The translations under genes were made by a program, and so were the position numbers. Below, piece by piece: positions 10,837 through 21,454 of a stretch of DNA of 64,000 bases. This DNA comes from Chromera velia (lineage: Eukaryota > Sar > Chromeraceae): contig JAHBMJ010005802.1 of NCBI GenBank assembly GCA_018398765.1, positions 1 through 64,000 of the forward strand. The letters are read 5' to 3'. Numbering within the stretch: position 1 is the stretch's first letter; the number at the start of each line of letters is the position of its first letter. The notes under the pieces were generated by a model. It did not search any database. It was given only the letters and a program-made list of their open reading frames with translations, and was not told the DNA's origin.

Positions 10837-12073
10837 CTAAGGTTGGACACTAAAGTTTTAAAGTTTTTTTTTGTTAAAGTTTTTTTTTTGCCCTTTAGAC
10901 TTTATTTAAAAAAAGTATTTTTTAATCAGTTTTTAAGTAGATTGTTAATTAAGTCAGTCATAAGTTAGACTCATAACTAAACTAATCAACTAGCCTACAT
11001 AGAAGATAGCACAAGCTTAGTCTCTTTAAGTTGAAATTTATGTTCACATTGAGAACAATCATCAGCGAGATCGATCGGATCTAGCATCGAAACAAAAGTA
11101 ATCGGATGATATCACGGATCAAAAGTTCGGAGAAAAAAACAGGGAAAAGCAAAGACCAAAGCGAAGGGCAAAGCGAAGGGCAAAGCGAAGGCTAAAGAAC
11201 ATCTCCCCCCACAGCAGCAGCAGCAGCGTTCTCTGAAGACGCTTCTTCGAACCATATAAATCCGACTTGCCGTATAGCCACTATCGTTGTAGCTGCTGCT
11301 ATTAGCAAAGGCAGCGTCTCCTGATCATGATCGGGGAAAGAAGAGAGGGAGGGAAGCCGAAGGGGCTGATGGCGCTGAGAAACCTAGTGAGGAACATGAA
11401 AACGGTACAGTCTGCCTCAAACTAGGGCTGGTTGAGGGCATTTTTACATCATCTGGAACCCGGGTTTTCTCTCCTGTGTACCTAGTAGCCAAAAACGAGA
11501 AATTGACGGTCCAAGTGGTGAAACACATTCGAGATAAAGAGAAGAGTACAGAGGACTTGGAGTTTTTTCAGTACTTTAGGGCTGCCGAGTGGGTAGAAGA
11601 CTTTGAATTGGCAAATATCAAAGATGTTGCGCCAACGTTGGCATACATCGAAAAGAGACCCGGAGGAGTAGTAGTTGCAAGCAGCCGCCACCGTCTGTTA
11701 GGAGAAGTGATTGTTGGAAAAAAAGAAGTGGATTTCTTGGAGAAGGATCCCAGAGGACCAAAGTTACCGGTTGTTTGAATTTATATTAACGTTGTTTCTA
11801 GGAATTTTTGTGAGAATTGTAATTAATATACTAATGCATTACATACATCGTTTTCAAATTTAAAAAACTTTTGCATAACTATAGTATATCTAGTAATTTA
11901 TAAAGCATCAACTTTGTCTGCAATAATATAAATGAAACTAACTTCTCTAGCAATGTCTTTTAAATGAGCTTTTGCATGTTTGGTTGCATGTTTACTTTTA
12001 AAGTTTTAAAGTTAAAGTTTAAAGTTTTGCAAGCAAACTATATTATAAAAAAAACTTTAGTGTCCAACCCTAG
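10837..12073. mobile_element. hAT-like TIR element, non-autonomous, with an internal ORF
   Basis: The ends are 23-bp inverted repeats with one mismatch. The left end starts CTAAGGTTGGACACTAAAG and the right end, read inward, starts CTAGGGTTGGACACTAAAG. The ends are flanked by an exact 8-bp direct repeat CTTATTTC at 10829-10836 and 12074-12081. An 8-bp target duplication with a YARNG-type terminus is the hallmark of the hAT superfamily (established knowledge). At 1237 bp it is too short for a hAT transposase and shows none. The interior is AT-rich apart from a GC-richer block at about 11150-11780 that holds an open frame. Confidence 0.8.
11293..11778 (+). CDS. Unknown ORF inside the hAT-like element (possible captured exon)
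   Basis: This frame is open for 161 codons from just after a TAG at 11290 to a stop at 11776-11778. There is no in-frame ATG; the first usable alternative start would be GTG at 11476. The first third is charged (Lys, Arg, Glu). The remainder, about 115 residues, looks globular, with blocks such as SPVYLVAKNEKLTVQVVKHI, DLEFFQYFRAAEWVEDFEL and RHRLLGEVIVGKKEVDFLEK. I recognise no family and it is not a hAT transposase. The GC content and codon use differ from the AT-rich element around it. That, with the missing start, suggests an exon captured from a host gene or a decayed element gene. If it is spliced, the 5' exon is not visible here. Confidence 0.4.
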   Translation: MLLLAKAASPDHDRGKKRGREAEGADGAEKPSEEHENGTVCLKLGLVEGIFTSSGTRVFSPVYLVAKNEKLTVQVVKHIRDKEKSTEDLEFFQYFRAAEWVEDFELANIKDVAPTLAYIEKRPGGVVVASSRHRLLGEVIVGKKEVDFLEKDPRGPKLPVV

Positions 12074-12166
12074 CTTATTTCGGCTTTCTATACAAAAAAT
12101 AAAGGATAGTTCATATAAGAAAATTAACTATGTCACGGATTTAAATTTTCTTAAATTTAATCTTCA

Positions 12167-12171
12167 TTCTA
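12167..12171. repeat. Left target-site duplication of the copia element
   Basis: TTCTA, matched exactly by 18432-18436 directly outside the other LTR. A 5-bp duplication is typical of Ty1/copia integration. Confidence 0.85.
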
Positions 12172-12478
12172 CAGAAAGAGCTAGACACTGCTTGTCTAGG
12201 GGCGCCTTTGCCCTTGAGCGCACACAGCACTTATAGGTATTCATATTCAGAAGGTGTGTGAAGCAAGGCTACTTCACTTCCAACCATCAATCAAGTCTCT
12301 GACTTATCTGACTCCATCATTCTGTATCACCGAATTACTGTTTATATGTATTTACGTACATGCAATTAATTCTGCATGCATTGATCTACAAGATGCGTAC
12401 GTGCTCGGTCATGGCTCTCTGGAGGCATGCTGTGCGGCTGGACCGGTTGGCCGGTGCCAGCCCACTTGCACGTTCTGC
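12172..12478 (-). repeat. 3' LTR of the copia element
   Basis: 307 bp, matching 18125-18431 at all but 10 positions. It starts CAGAAAGAG and ends GTTCTGC in plus orientation. Confidence 0.93.
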
Positions 12479-12699
12479 TCACCCCCCCATCTTGCAAAGA
12501 TCTATGTCTTTCTTCTGTCATCTTTGTTCTGTCATTTGTTCTTCTCTGCTCATAAAAATTCCTTCCCAGGCCAACACGGCTTAGTCAGCGCGTTGGCCAT
12601 CTGAACCTCTCTCCTGCACCAAGTCACTGACCCTCCTGCACCAAGTTCCTGTATGATGAAATCAAGCATCCCCTGTGAGGTACCATCTGCTGCTATGCC

Positions 12700-14529
12700 C
12701 GTCCTCAACTGTTTAAAGAACGGGTTGCAATCAGTAAAGAATTGTATTTTCGGTTCCTGACCCTACAGGTGGGTTGTGAGTGTCTTCAAACGGGAAAGAT
12801 GCTTGATAACGCTTTCGAAGCTAGTTGCTTCTGCTGCTGTACTACTCCCATGTTTGTGGTTGTGGCGTTCAGTGTGCCATGCTATGATGTTCTGCCATGG
12901 GTTGGCTTCCTGCATTGCTGTCTCTGGAGTCTATCCTTCTTCAACCAAGAATATCAGCCAACCCAACCTTCCACTGTAGGTCGTTCGGGAGTAGGAGCTG
13001 TCACCTAGCACAGCTGGCATGACTCTCTTGAATCGTTTCAGTACCCGCAGACAGATCGGCTCTTTCCTCTCCTTCAGCATTTCTAGGACTCTGACTGCTG
13101 CTCTAACAACTCTGATGCATGGTCGGGTGGAGTGGCAACTGAGCTCATCTGCCTAGACACGTCTGGAGGGTCATGTGCGCACCATCCAATGCAACACACC
13201 ATTGATACTCTACATGAGTGGCTCCAATCCCCCCTCCTTCTCCATTTCGGTTGCGGGTTTGAGTTTTGTAGCTTTCACTTCCCTCTCCTTTCTCTTTTCT
13301 TCGATCGTTCTCCAAAGGGCATCTGTGTTGACCCCCCTGCTGTATGAGTTCTGAGACACCTCCACTGTCTCATTAAAGAAAGAGAAGTCCATGCCAGCAT
13401 ACTTGATGCTGGCATCAGAGGGAAGTTTGGAGAGGTGTTCCCATTCAAACCTGCTTGTGAGGAATACAATTTCTTCTGCGGTCTCTTTCCTACCCCTCCT
13501 TGCCCCGAATACATCATCAATCCAATTGATTTGGACACCCACAGCGGGCTCACCTGCCTCACCTCTTTTGACTGCCACCCCTGTCTCTACTCGTTCGTAT
13601 CCTGCCTCACCCTGGACTCCTGCAAGGCTTTTATCAAAGATGTTGCCTGAGCAGGGCATCCCGTAGAGTCCCTTTTCCATCAATCGAAGCTCCCCTGGCT
13701 TGATTTCGAGGGCTGCTTTTCTGAGGGTCTCCTAGTCCCTGTCGTTCATGTCTTCATATAGGTTCTTAGCTGGAATGTGCAGCAGCCAATCGGGAATGAT
13801 GACTGCGGCTCTCTTCTCGTTCTTGTCAGGGGCAGTGAGGAACACTCCAGAGATGTCCTCCGCAAAACGAGAGAGACAGAAAGTTAAAAAGAAAATGCAG
13901 AACATAAGAATTGCCCAGACAGAAGGTGTACCGACATAAGTGTCAACCGCTCTTTTGTCTGTGAAACCCTTTCCGAAGCATCTTGCTTTTGGCTTTCTGT
14001 TTTCTGGCCTTGCCTGTCTCAGTTCGTTCTCTTTCATCCTTCCTTTCCTGCCCTTATACTTGCGAGGCTGTTGCGCCTCTCTGTCTCCCTGAGAACCATC
14101 TGCCTGTCGTCCTGACTGCCGATCAATTCCTGCTTTCCCTTCCTTTTGCCTGTTCTCTTCCTTTTCTTTCTCTGCCTGCTTGGTTTCTTTCTCTTTCTAA
14201 GTGAGTCTCCAACCCATGCGCATGACAGAGTCCACTTCCTTTCTGTTGACCACCCTACCCAGCACCCCCTTACCTATAATGTTTTTCAGCCACTTGTTTC
14301 TGCATGCCTCATCGAAGTCTCCCCTCTCGACCTTTTTCGGAAGCGCAGGGGTTTGCGTGGATCCCTGCTTGAAGTCGTCAGAGACTCTGATAGGATGCTT
14401 GGGGTCCGGTCCTAGGTAGAAGCAGTCGTGGGGAGGAGCAAAAAAGAAGACGTTGTCTGCAGGAGGCTCATCTCCAAGGTCTACCCCCGGAGGCCCCCCA
14501 CCCTGTGCGTGTTTGTTGTTTCCACCCAA
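12700..14529 (-). pseudogene. Copia reverse transcriptase/RNase H region (fossil)
   Basis: Reads downstream of the integrase on the minus strand. Recognisable reverse-transcriptase pieces include an LYGMPCSG block matching the LYGLKQAP-like motif of copia enzymes, a following DDVFGA block, and the N-terminal ISGVFLTAP segment. An RNase H-like region follows toward the 3' LTR. The region is broken in several places and is described only as a fossil part of the element. Confidence 0.75.
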
Positions 14530-14919
14530 CTGCCCTCCTATCAGGGCATCGGGTGCGAGGAAGTTCTCTCCAAAGAGAGAATCCTCATCATCACTGTGTT
14601 TCGGTTCGTGGTCTCTCCCATCAGGTGACTCGTCCCTTCCCTCTCTGTCTCCATCTCCCTCTCCCTGAGCAGGTGCTTAATTGTTCAGACACCCCCCCGC
14701 CTGCAATGGGAGAGGGGGTGAGATCTGTGCTTCGATTGCAGAAGGAATGCGACCCCCTATAATCTCGAAATAACGCAGCACATCTGCTTTGCGCACATTC
14801 GAGGAGATGCCAAAAAAATTCCAGGTGCCATCTGGCTGCTATGACAATGAGGAGACGGGGACGGTCCGTTTGAATGCCTTTCCAGTCATAGCCATGGGGA
14901 CCAGCTGGTTGTTCCTTCC

Positions 14920-16740
14920 CTACACAAGGATGCCTGTGTAGCATTCCTGTGAAGCTGGTGGCACATCAGCCCCATGCTGCTCTGGGACTGCTGCCTGTCC
15001 GTCGGCTTGCTGCACCCCCCCACCGGAGGCGTGACCATACACCCCCTCATTGGATGCCTCTCCTTGGACAGGGGGGGCGGGAAGGAAATCATTCTGGGAA
15101 GACTCTTCAGAAGAAGGGGAAATGGCGTAGGGCTGCTGCTGTTGCGATTCATTACTCTCGGGGACCCATTTAGGCCCCCCCCAACATGCCACAATACCCC
15201 TCTTCACTGGCTTGACGTAGTGGGGATGTGTGTGAATGATGTTCCACACGTCACGGTTTGGTTGCTTTCGAGTCACGACAGTAAGGTTTTTGTTCTTCTC
15301 ATAGAGCCACACAACCTCGCTGCCTGGAAGTTCGATTCCACTCTCTGCAGTTCGCAATACACCCACATCTCCGCAGAGAAAATGGTAGGGAGGGTTAGAG
15401 CCGAAGGTTTCCTTCCATTGGGAGGTGCGAAGCACCTTACTGTATGTCTTGGCTCTGGTAATGCTGATCCCTCTGGCCATATGACCCCAGAGGGATTTGG
15501 GGCATGAACCAAACCGGCGCTTCCATTCTGAATCAGCCCAGAAGGCACCAAGCTCTGCTTTTGCATGTCTGTTTTTCCCCTCCACAAAACCCAGAGCTCC
15601 TTTGATTCCAGACGGATGGTCTAAAAATCTCATTCCTCTTCGCTCTGCAAACGCTCCAAACTCCCCCCCTCGGAATTCAGGTGCATCGTCGCAACGGATG
15701 CATGCTGCTACTGCTTTCGGCCCTTCCTTTTGGAATTGTACTCCCCTAAACGACTCAACAAAGGCGATATGCTCTTTGAACCCCTCGACAGACTGGTTTC
15801 GTGACCTGAGGGGGTAGTCAAGGTCAAGTCCCTTCCACTCATCAATCACCCGCATACAGCATTTATGAGGCCCTGCCACCTCATCATCATTGGAAAACCA
15901 GTGATCAATCTGCATGATGTCGAAGGGCCCACCCGCATCCTTATGTCGGGTGGGTACTGGAGCTAGAGTAGGGATGGTTGCGTTTTTGAGGGGACAGAGT
16001 CGGCACTCTGTCTCAAGCCTCTTCCAGTCTTTACTCCTTGCCTGCATCCCCCTGCAGGCCAGTGTGGGCTCTAGTTTGTCTCTGTCCACGTGCCTGAATC
16101 TCCTGCGTTCTGCCCTCAGTTCCTCGAACCCGATGGTGCACAACCCCACAGCCCACACGCTCCCCTCGTCTCTCATTGCTGCTGCTACTTCGTCAGTACG
16201 GGGAACAATGACGTCTGTGAACAGAAGGTTTGTTGTGCGGCCGTCTCCCCTTGGATTGTCAATAAGGATCTCCGCTAAGAACCCCCTGGCATCCCTCACG
16301 ATCACATATGATTCCTTCCCCTCTTTTCGCAAAATCGTCTCCCCCTCAGCATCATCCTGTCTCATCAGATATGGCACTGAGTCGTACGTCAGATAGACCA
16401 TGACAAAAAGGACTTGCCAGCCTACTCCTCTGACTTTGCATTTCTGTGTAATGCATGTGAGACGGGAGATTCGGATCTTCTTTTCTGCCTTTTTGTGCAC
16501 AAGCCCAAAAGACATGTCAGACGGCCTACTCCAGACAACCATTCCTCCCAGCTCTCTCTCCCATCTTATGGGTGCCGTGGTGCATGAGTCGATGTGCATC
16601 CGACGGCGTGCAGCAGGTCTATGTTGACTGACCAATACTGACTTGTCTGGGGGTCTTGCGTCGTCTCCAGTGGAGTCCACCATGCAGGCGTAGTGCTCCT
16701 TCACGTCGACAAAGAATGGTTGGGGCGTATCATCCCTCAT
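14920..16740 (-). pseudogene. Copia integrase region (fossil element part)
   Basis: A 606-codon open frame carrying the integrase core. A Cys-x2-Cys (CRLCPLK) follows a His-rich N-terminal stretch. DIMQIDHW then supplies the first acidic residue, CDDAPEFRGGEFGAFAERRG the second, and a VEGKNRHAKA block the third. An extended Gln/Ser/Glu-rich tail follows. This is the best-preserved part of the element. A clear protease motif was not recognised. Confidence 0.85.
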
Positions 16741-16794
16741 CCGGAATGTCGTGTGTGATGTCTGTCGAATTCCTCCCTCCGCACCCTGCCAATG

Positions 16795-18105
16795 CTAGAA
16801 AAACAGAGAGAAGGGAGATGAGTGAGGAAGCACAGACATGCACATATTATTTCGAAAACACTTAAGAAGGTGGTCTGCCTTCTGAGAACCTTTTCCAGAC
16901 TGAGAACGATGTCCCGCAAGTCTGCTGACCTCATATTGGTCAAGTGTGCACCCCTGACCATTCATCTCAATGACATGTTGAGCGTAGTAGGCTACCTTGC
17001 CGTCGAATCGTCCGGGGCCACCACCTCGAGCAGCTTGCATCCCTCCACATCCCCTCTGTAAATGGGGGCCTCCTCTGCCTCTGGAGTTGGATGTGGATGC
17101 TTGGAGGGTGTTTACAGTGTCCCCCTTCTTCCTGCACACGCGTGGCCTGTGTCCGTATTTCCTACAGATCTCGCACGTGTGTGTCTTCTCCGGACAATCA
17201 TTCTTCTCAAGCCATTCTGGGTTATACCCCCCTGCCCTGCCACACTTTGAGCAATCGTTTAGGTTCATTTCTTAGCCTCTCTCTTACCCCCTATGACCTC
17301 CTCCTCGACCTGCCCCTGAACTGCCTCTTCCCCGCCCTCTGCCTCTATTCCTCCCCCTCGGAGGGAACCCAGCGCCACCGACAAAGGCAGCCTCCTGCTT
17401 GACGACTGCGGCTTTCTTCGTCTGAGTGATGTTGTTGGTGGTGGCGGTCTGCCAGGCAGGCGGACCTCCTGCTGGTTCCGTGATGATGTTGGTTTGGGTC
17501 TTGCATGCGAGTTTCTTTGCCTCCGCGATCAATTTTCCGTAGTCGGACAGATCGTTTTCATCCCAATCTGTCCCCAACATCCTCTGGTTGTAGGCGGAGA
17601 AACAAGCAAACACAGCTTCCCCTCTCAGGGAATCAGGCACGTCCTTCTCTCCCTTTGAGTCCTTCATCTCCTTCTCCAGTACCTCGAAGAAGTCGACAAG
17701 AAGTTGAAACGATACGAAATCTTGGCCGTTATCCACAAGCATGCGCCATTCATGCGCATTCTTTTTGGATTTGGCCTTCGCAGTTTCCTCAAGGAGCTGT
17801 TTGATTTTATCTAAAAGGGCGTCCCTGTACTTGACCTAATCTATCTTAAGGGTGCCAGCATTGTGGAACGTCGTGTCATGGGAGTCATTCTTTTGATCAA
17901 AAAGATATTGGATGGACTTTCCAACAATTGGATGCTTATGAGTTGCCGAGTAAATTCTGCTTGCCTGCCATTGTGCAATATAATTCTCATCAGAGGCACC
18001 GAAGAGCTTTTCTGCCCCTTCTGTTTTTGATACGCACTGATCCCACCAGGGCTTGAAGACCTGGTCATTCTGTAGAACTGGAAGCGGCGATCCCGACTCA
18101 CTCAT
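16795..18105 (-). pseudogene. Copia gag region (fossil element part)
   Basis: Starts about 20 bases inside the 5' LTR with a Met-led capsid-like segment (18105-17836). It continues through a Gln- and Ala-containing middle (17742-17284) into an RGRGRG-rich nucleic-acid-binding stretch. It ends in a zinc knuckle of the form C-x2-C-x4-H-x4-C (CEICRKYGHRPRVC). The order and motif match copia Gag. Broken. Confidence 0.8.
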
Positions 18106-18124
18106 TCTCTCGCTGGGTTATTAC

Positions 18125-18431
18125 CAGAAAGAGCTAGACACTGCTTGTCTAGGGGCGCCTTTGCCCTTGAGCGCACATAGCACTTATAGGTGTTCATATT
18201 CAGAAGGTGTGTGAAGCAAGGCTACTTCACTTCCAACCATCAATCAAGTCTCTGACTTATCTGACTCCATCATTCTGTATCGCCGAATTACTGTTTACAT
18301 GCATTTACGTACATGCAATTAATTCTGCATGCATTGATCTGCAAGATGCGTACGTGCTCGGTCATGGCTCTCTGGAGGCGCGCTGTGCGGCGGGACCGGT
18401 TGGCCGGTGTCAGCCCGCTTGCACGTTCTGC
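18125..18431 (-). repeat. 5' LTR of the copia element
   Basis: 307 bp, the partner of 12172-12478. The right flank 18432-18436 repeats TTCTA. Confidence 0.93.
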
Positions 18432-19828
18432 TTCTACCGTATTTTTAAGAAAAAACACATCAAATCTTTCATACGTCTGGATAATGCCAGGTAACGCCTA
18501 GTAACGCCCCCACCCTGACTCTACCTGAGTCTAGCCCTGACTGTATATGAGTGCAACTTTCTGCGTGGCTTCAATCAGCTACATATGGCGTGGTACTGCG
18601 TGAACCAGTTGTAATTTTTCTTGCTTTCCAGGCCCCGGGCCGTTTGTAAGCTTATTTACGTTAGATGCATGGGGTACGCACATGGCGCACACATGCATGG
18701 TGCGCACATGCACACGCGTGAATGTATGAAGCCGTCTCCATTCCTCGCAGGCTGCTATATCGCAGATAGCCGCTAGGCTTGGGTATATCGGAGGCCCTTG
18801 CTGTTGGATGTGGTGACTGCAGCTTGGGAGCCATTTGAGGCTCACTAGCACGCGAGCGGGATTAGTCAGACTGACATAATGCGGATCGTTTTACGATACG
18901 CTTATATATTTGGACGATTTGAACCGCAACCCCCCATGAAAAAGTCGTAGCTAATGCCTACTAACGCCACCACCGCGATCAACCCGTGCGGACAGATCTA
19001 GTCTGACGGATGGGTAAGTGGGGTGTATATGTGGCTGCCCACGACTAAGAAGGGGGAAAAGAGGTGAAAGACCCTAGAAGCCACTAGATCTTCTCAACTA
19101 GAAGCTTATCATAAGAGTCTCTTAAGGTCTTCTTACAGGGAAAGACTGAAGGACGGGATGCATTGCATATTCTCGTTCCTTTCATTGTTCAGCCGTTTCA
19201 TCTCATTATATTTTATGAGCATGCTACTATTGATTGCAATTAATTTAAATTGCATGAAGAAGCATGCACATGCATGCATGCAGCTTGGTATGGCTCATCA
19301 ATCTATAAGGCGGTGCGTATGGCGGCGGGCACTTCAGGCATGGCGGCTCAACAAGAGGTAGGAGAGGGGGCAAACAAAAAAGGAGCTCGATTTAAGAATC
19401 GAGTCCGTCGCGATGAGAGCGAGAGATGGAGTTCTTGGCTAGTTAAGTACGACTTAGCTGCTTTCTCTAGCTTTTGATTGAATCGGTCAGTTGAGAGGTC
19501 GAATTTATTCCCGTCTCGCCGCTTTTTGAAGCCGCGTCGGGATAAATTCGGGCCGGGCCGGTCCTTGGGCCCTAAGCCCGCGGAATCGGCCGACTCGCTG
19601 AGCCTGACGAGGAACACCGGCTTTCGCACGCGCGGAGCCTGCTAACGCCAACTCATTCTGAGAGGCTATACACAGTGAGAGGATCAAGTCAAACTGTTTT
19701 GATCCTGTGTCACGCACCTGAGCTCAGTGTGCTCAGCTCTCAGAAGAGCCCAGACATATGACAAGCTCGCTTTTGATTTTGTGTGGGCCACATCACGCAC
19801 GGCTTTTGTTTGGAAGTCAGCACGTCTT
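18432..19828. other. Intergenic, including the likely promoter of the PLP-binding protein gene
   Basis: Two related motifs with the sense TAACGCC...TAACGCC lie at about 18490 and 18955. An imperfect inverted repeat (CGAATTTATTCCCG and CGGGATAAATTCG) spans about 19500-19551, in a GC-rich stretch upstream of the gene. No RNA gene or further coding exon is supported. Confidence 0.5.
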
Positions 19829-20779
19829 ATGCGCGGGTTCTGCTTCCCCGCCCTCCTTTGCATGCTTCTTGGCACCCGCTCCTTTCAGGCGCACTTCTTC
19901 TCCAGGTGCCGCTTGATTGAACACCCATTGGTTCCTCCAAAACGCTTTCTGGCCTACGCAGTCCGTCCCCGTGTGCCCGTGATGGCCTCAGAAAACCTGA
20001 AGAAGGTCAGGACTATGGTGGCCGAAGTGGCCTCCAAGCATGGTCGGAAAAGCCCCCCTGAAGTTCTTGCCGTCTCCAAAACCAAACCAGCCGAGATGGT
20101 CAAGGAAGTGTACGAGGCAGGGCAGAGGCATTTCGGGGAGAACTACGTACAAGAGATCCTTGAGAAAGCACCCCAATTGCCTTCAGACATTCAGTGGCAT
20201 ATGATTGGACACTTGCAAAGCAATAAGTGCAAATCCCTTCTGGAGATTCCGAACCTCTACGTGATCGAGTCTGTCGACAGTCAGAAGCTTGCAGACAAAA
20301 TCCAAAACGCTGCCTCTTCGATGGATCGCACGGTTCGTGTGATGCTGGAAGTGAAGACCTCTGACGAGGACACAAAGTCAGGTCTCTCTCTGGAGACGGC
20401 ACCCGACTTGGCCGCTCACATCCTCAAGTCCTGCCCCAATTTGATCTTTTGTGGCCTTATGACGATTGCACACCCTGACCCAGAGAAGGCAGAGGCCAAC
20501 TTTCGGGATTTGTCTGCCTTGCGGGACCGTTTGAGTGACGAGTTAGGACTCCCAAAGGAGGGGGAGGGGTCGTTAGAGCTGAGTATGGGGATGTCGGGGG
20601 ACCTGGAGCAGGCGATTGCCGCGGGGTCCTCCCAGGTCCGCATTGGGACTGCGATCTTCGGTGCGAGGGAGTACAGGAATATGAAGGAAAAGCGGGTCCT
20701 GGACGCACAGACCCCGGCGGAGGCAGTCGCACAGAATGGGGGGGTGGAACCGCCACAGTCGAAGCCGGAAGGAGGATAG
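19829..20779 (+). CDS. PLPBP: PLP homeostasis protein, YggS/PROSC (PLPBP) family
   Basis: 316 residues in one exon. The core, from the internal Met at 19982 (MASENL), shows the family signature in order: AVSKTKP with the PLP Schiff-base lysine near residue 84, HFGENYVQE, the IQWHMIGHLQSNK block, a GLMTI strand, and the phosphate-binding end LSMGMSGDLEQAI plus SSQVRIGTAIFG. The fold is an alanine-racemase-like TIM barrel that binds and buffers pyridoxal phosphate without known catalysis (family knowledge). The frame is open further upstream, but the first ATG is at 19829. It adds a 51-residue leader with a hydrophobic stretch (FPALLCMLL) followed by basic, acid-poor sequence. That would suit a signal-plus-transit or mitochondrial leader. 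Translation from 19982 would give a cytosolic form. No intron is needed and all family motifs are intact. Confidence 0.93.
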   Translation: MRGFCFPALLCMLLGTRSFQAHFFSRCRLIEHPLVPPKRFLAYAVRPRVPVMASENLKKVRTMVAEVASKHGRKSPPEVLAVSKTKPAEMVKEVYEAGQRHFGENYVQEILEKAPQLPSDIQWHMIGHLQSNKCKSLLEIPNLYVIESVDSQKLADKIQNAASSMDRTVRVMLEVKTSDEDTKSGLSLETAPDLAAHILKSCPNLIFCGLMTIAHPDPEKAEANFRDLSALRDRLSDELGLPKEGEGSLELSMGMSGDLEQAIAAGSSQVRIGTAIFGAREYRNMKEKRVLDAQTPAEAVAQNGGVEPPQSKPEGG

Positions 20780-21355
20780 TGCAGTTTGCGGTTGGTCTAT
20801 GATGCGTTGAAGTGAGTGAGAGAAAATACAGACAGTCTCTCTGGAGTGCGGCTAATGAGAGAGACAGAGTGTATCTGTAGAATGAAAATGAAGTGCAGTT
20901 CTGCCGATGAGCCCCTCCCGCCCCAGAGAGAGTAGTGTCCTTCCTTGATTTTGTTTGTTTAATTTTGTCTGGTACATAAACTTCGAGGTGGTACTGTAAC
21001 ATCAGTCTGAGTGATTGTCACTTCCTGATCCCAGTCACCTACGTAAACTTTTTTTCGACATCTGCATGTTGCGATTCTGCTTCTCTTGCTGGGGGATCCT
21101 AATTGCCGATGCCCTCTCCCGCACCGAGCCTGTTTCTCTGTGTACGTCTGACCATATCGTACTCCTTCTCTTATTTTTTCTTAGTTCGTTCGCTCTTATC
21201 TTAAGTTCCTTCTTATTTTCTTGCTTTCCTTCCTTCCGTCCTCCCACCCTTCTTCCCGTGCTTCCTCCCTTCCTCAATTCCTTCCTTCCTTCCTTCCTGA
21301 ATTCCTTGCGTTCCTTCCCATCTGTTTGTCTTTCTTGCCTCTCTCTTTCCTTCGG

Positions 21356-21396
<41 letters not shown>

Positions 21397-21422
21397 TTTC
21401 TTCCTTTTTTTCTTTCTTTTTT

Positions 21423-21454
<32 letters not shown>

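Larger units (their letters stand above)
12172..18431 (-). mobile_element. Ty1/copia LTR retrotransposon, near full length, broken
   Basis: A 6.26-kb element on the minus strand, bounded by 307-bp direct LTRs and a 5-bp TTCTA target duplication. In element order it has gag with a zinc knuckle (about 18105-16795), integrase (about 16740-14920), then reverse transcriptase and RNase H (about 14530-12700). Integrase lying before reverse transcriptase identifies the copia rather than gypsy lineage. A purine-rich tract lies just inside the 3' LTR (about 12479-12490), and a TGG-starting primer-binding-like sequence lies just inside the 5' LTR. The two LTRs differ at 10 of 307 positions, nine of them transitions, so the insertion is fairly young. 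The coding region is broken, with several interruptions, and looks inactive. Confidence 0.95.

Noticed and set aside
14949-16627. Several plus-strand frames over the copia integrase
   Set aside because: Antisense shadows of the element coding strand.
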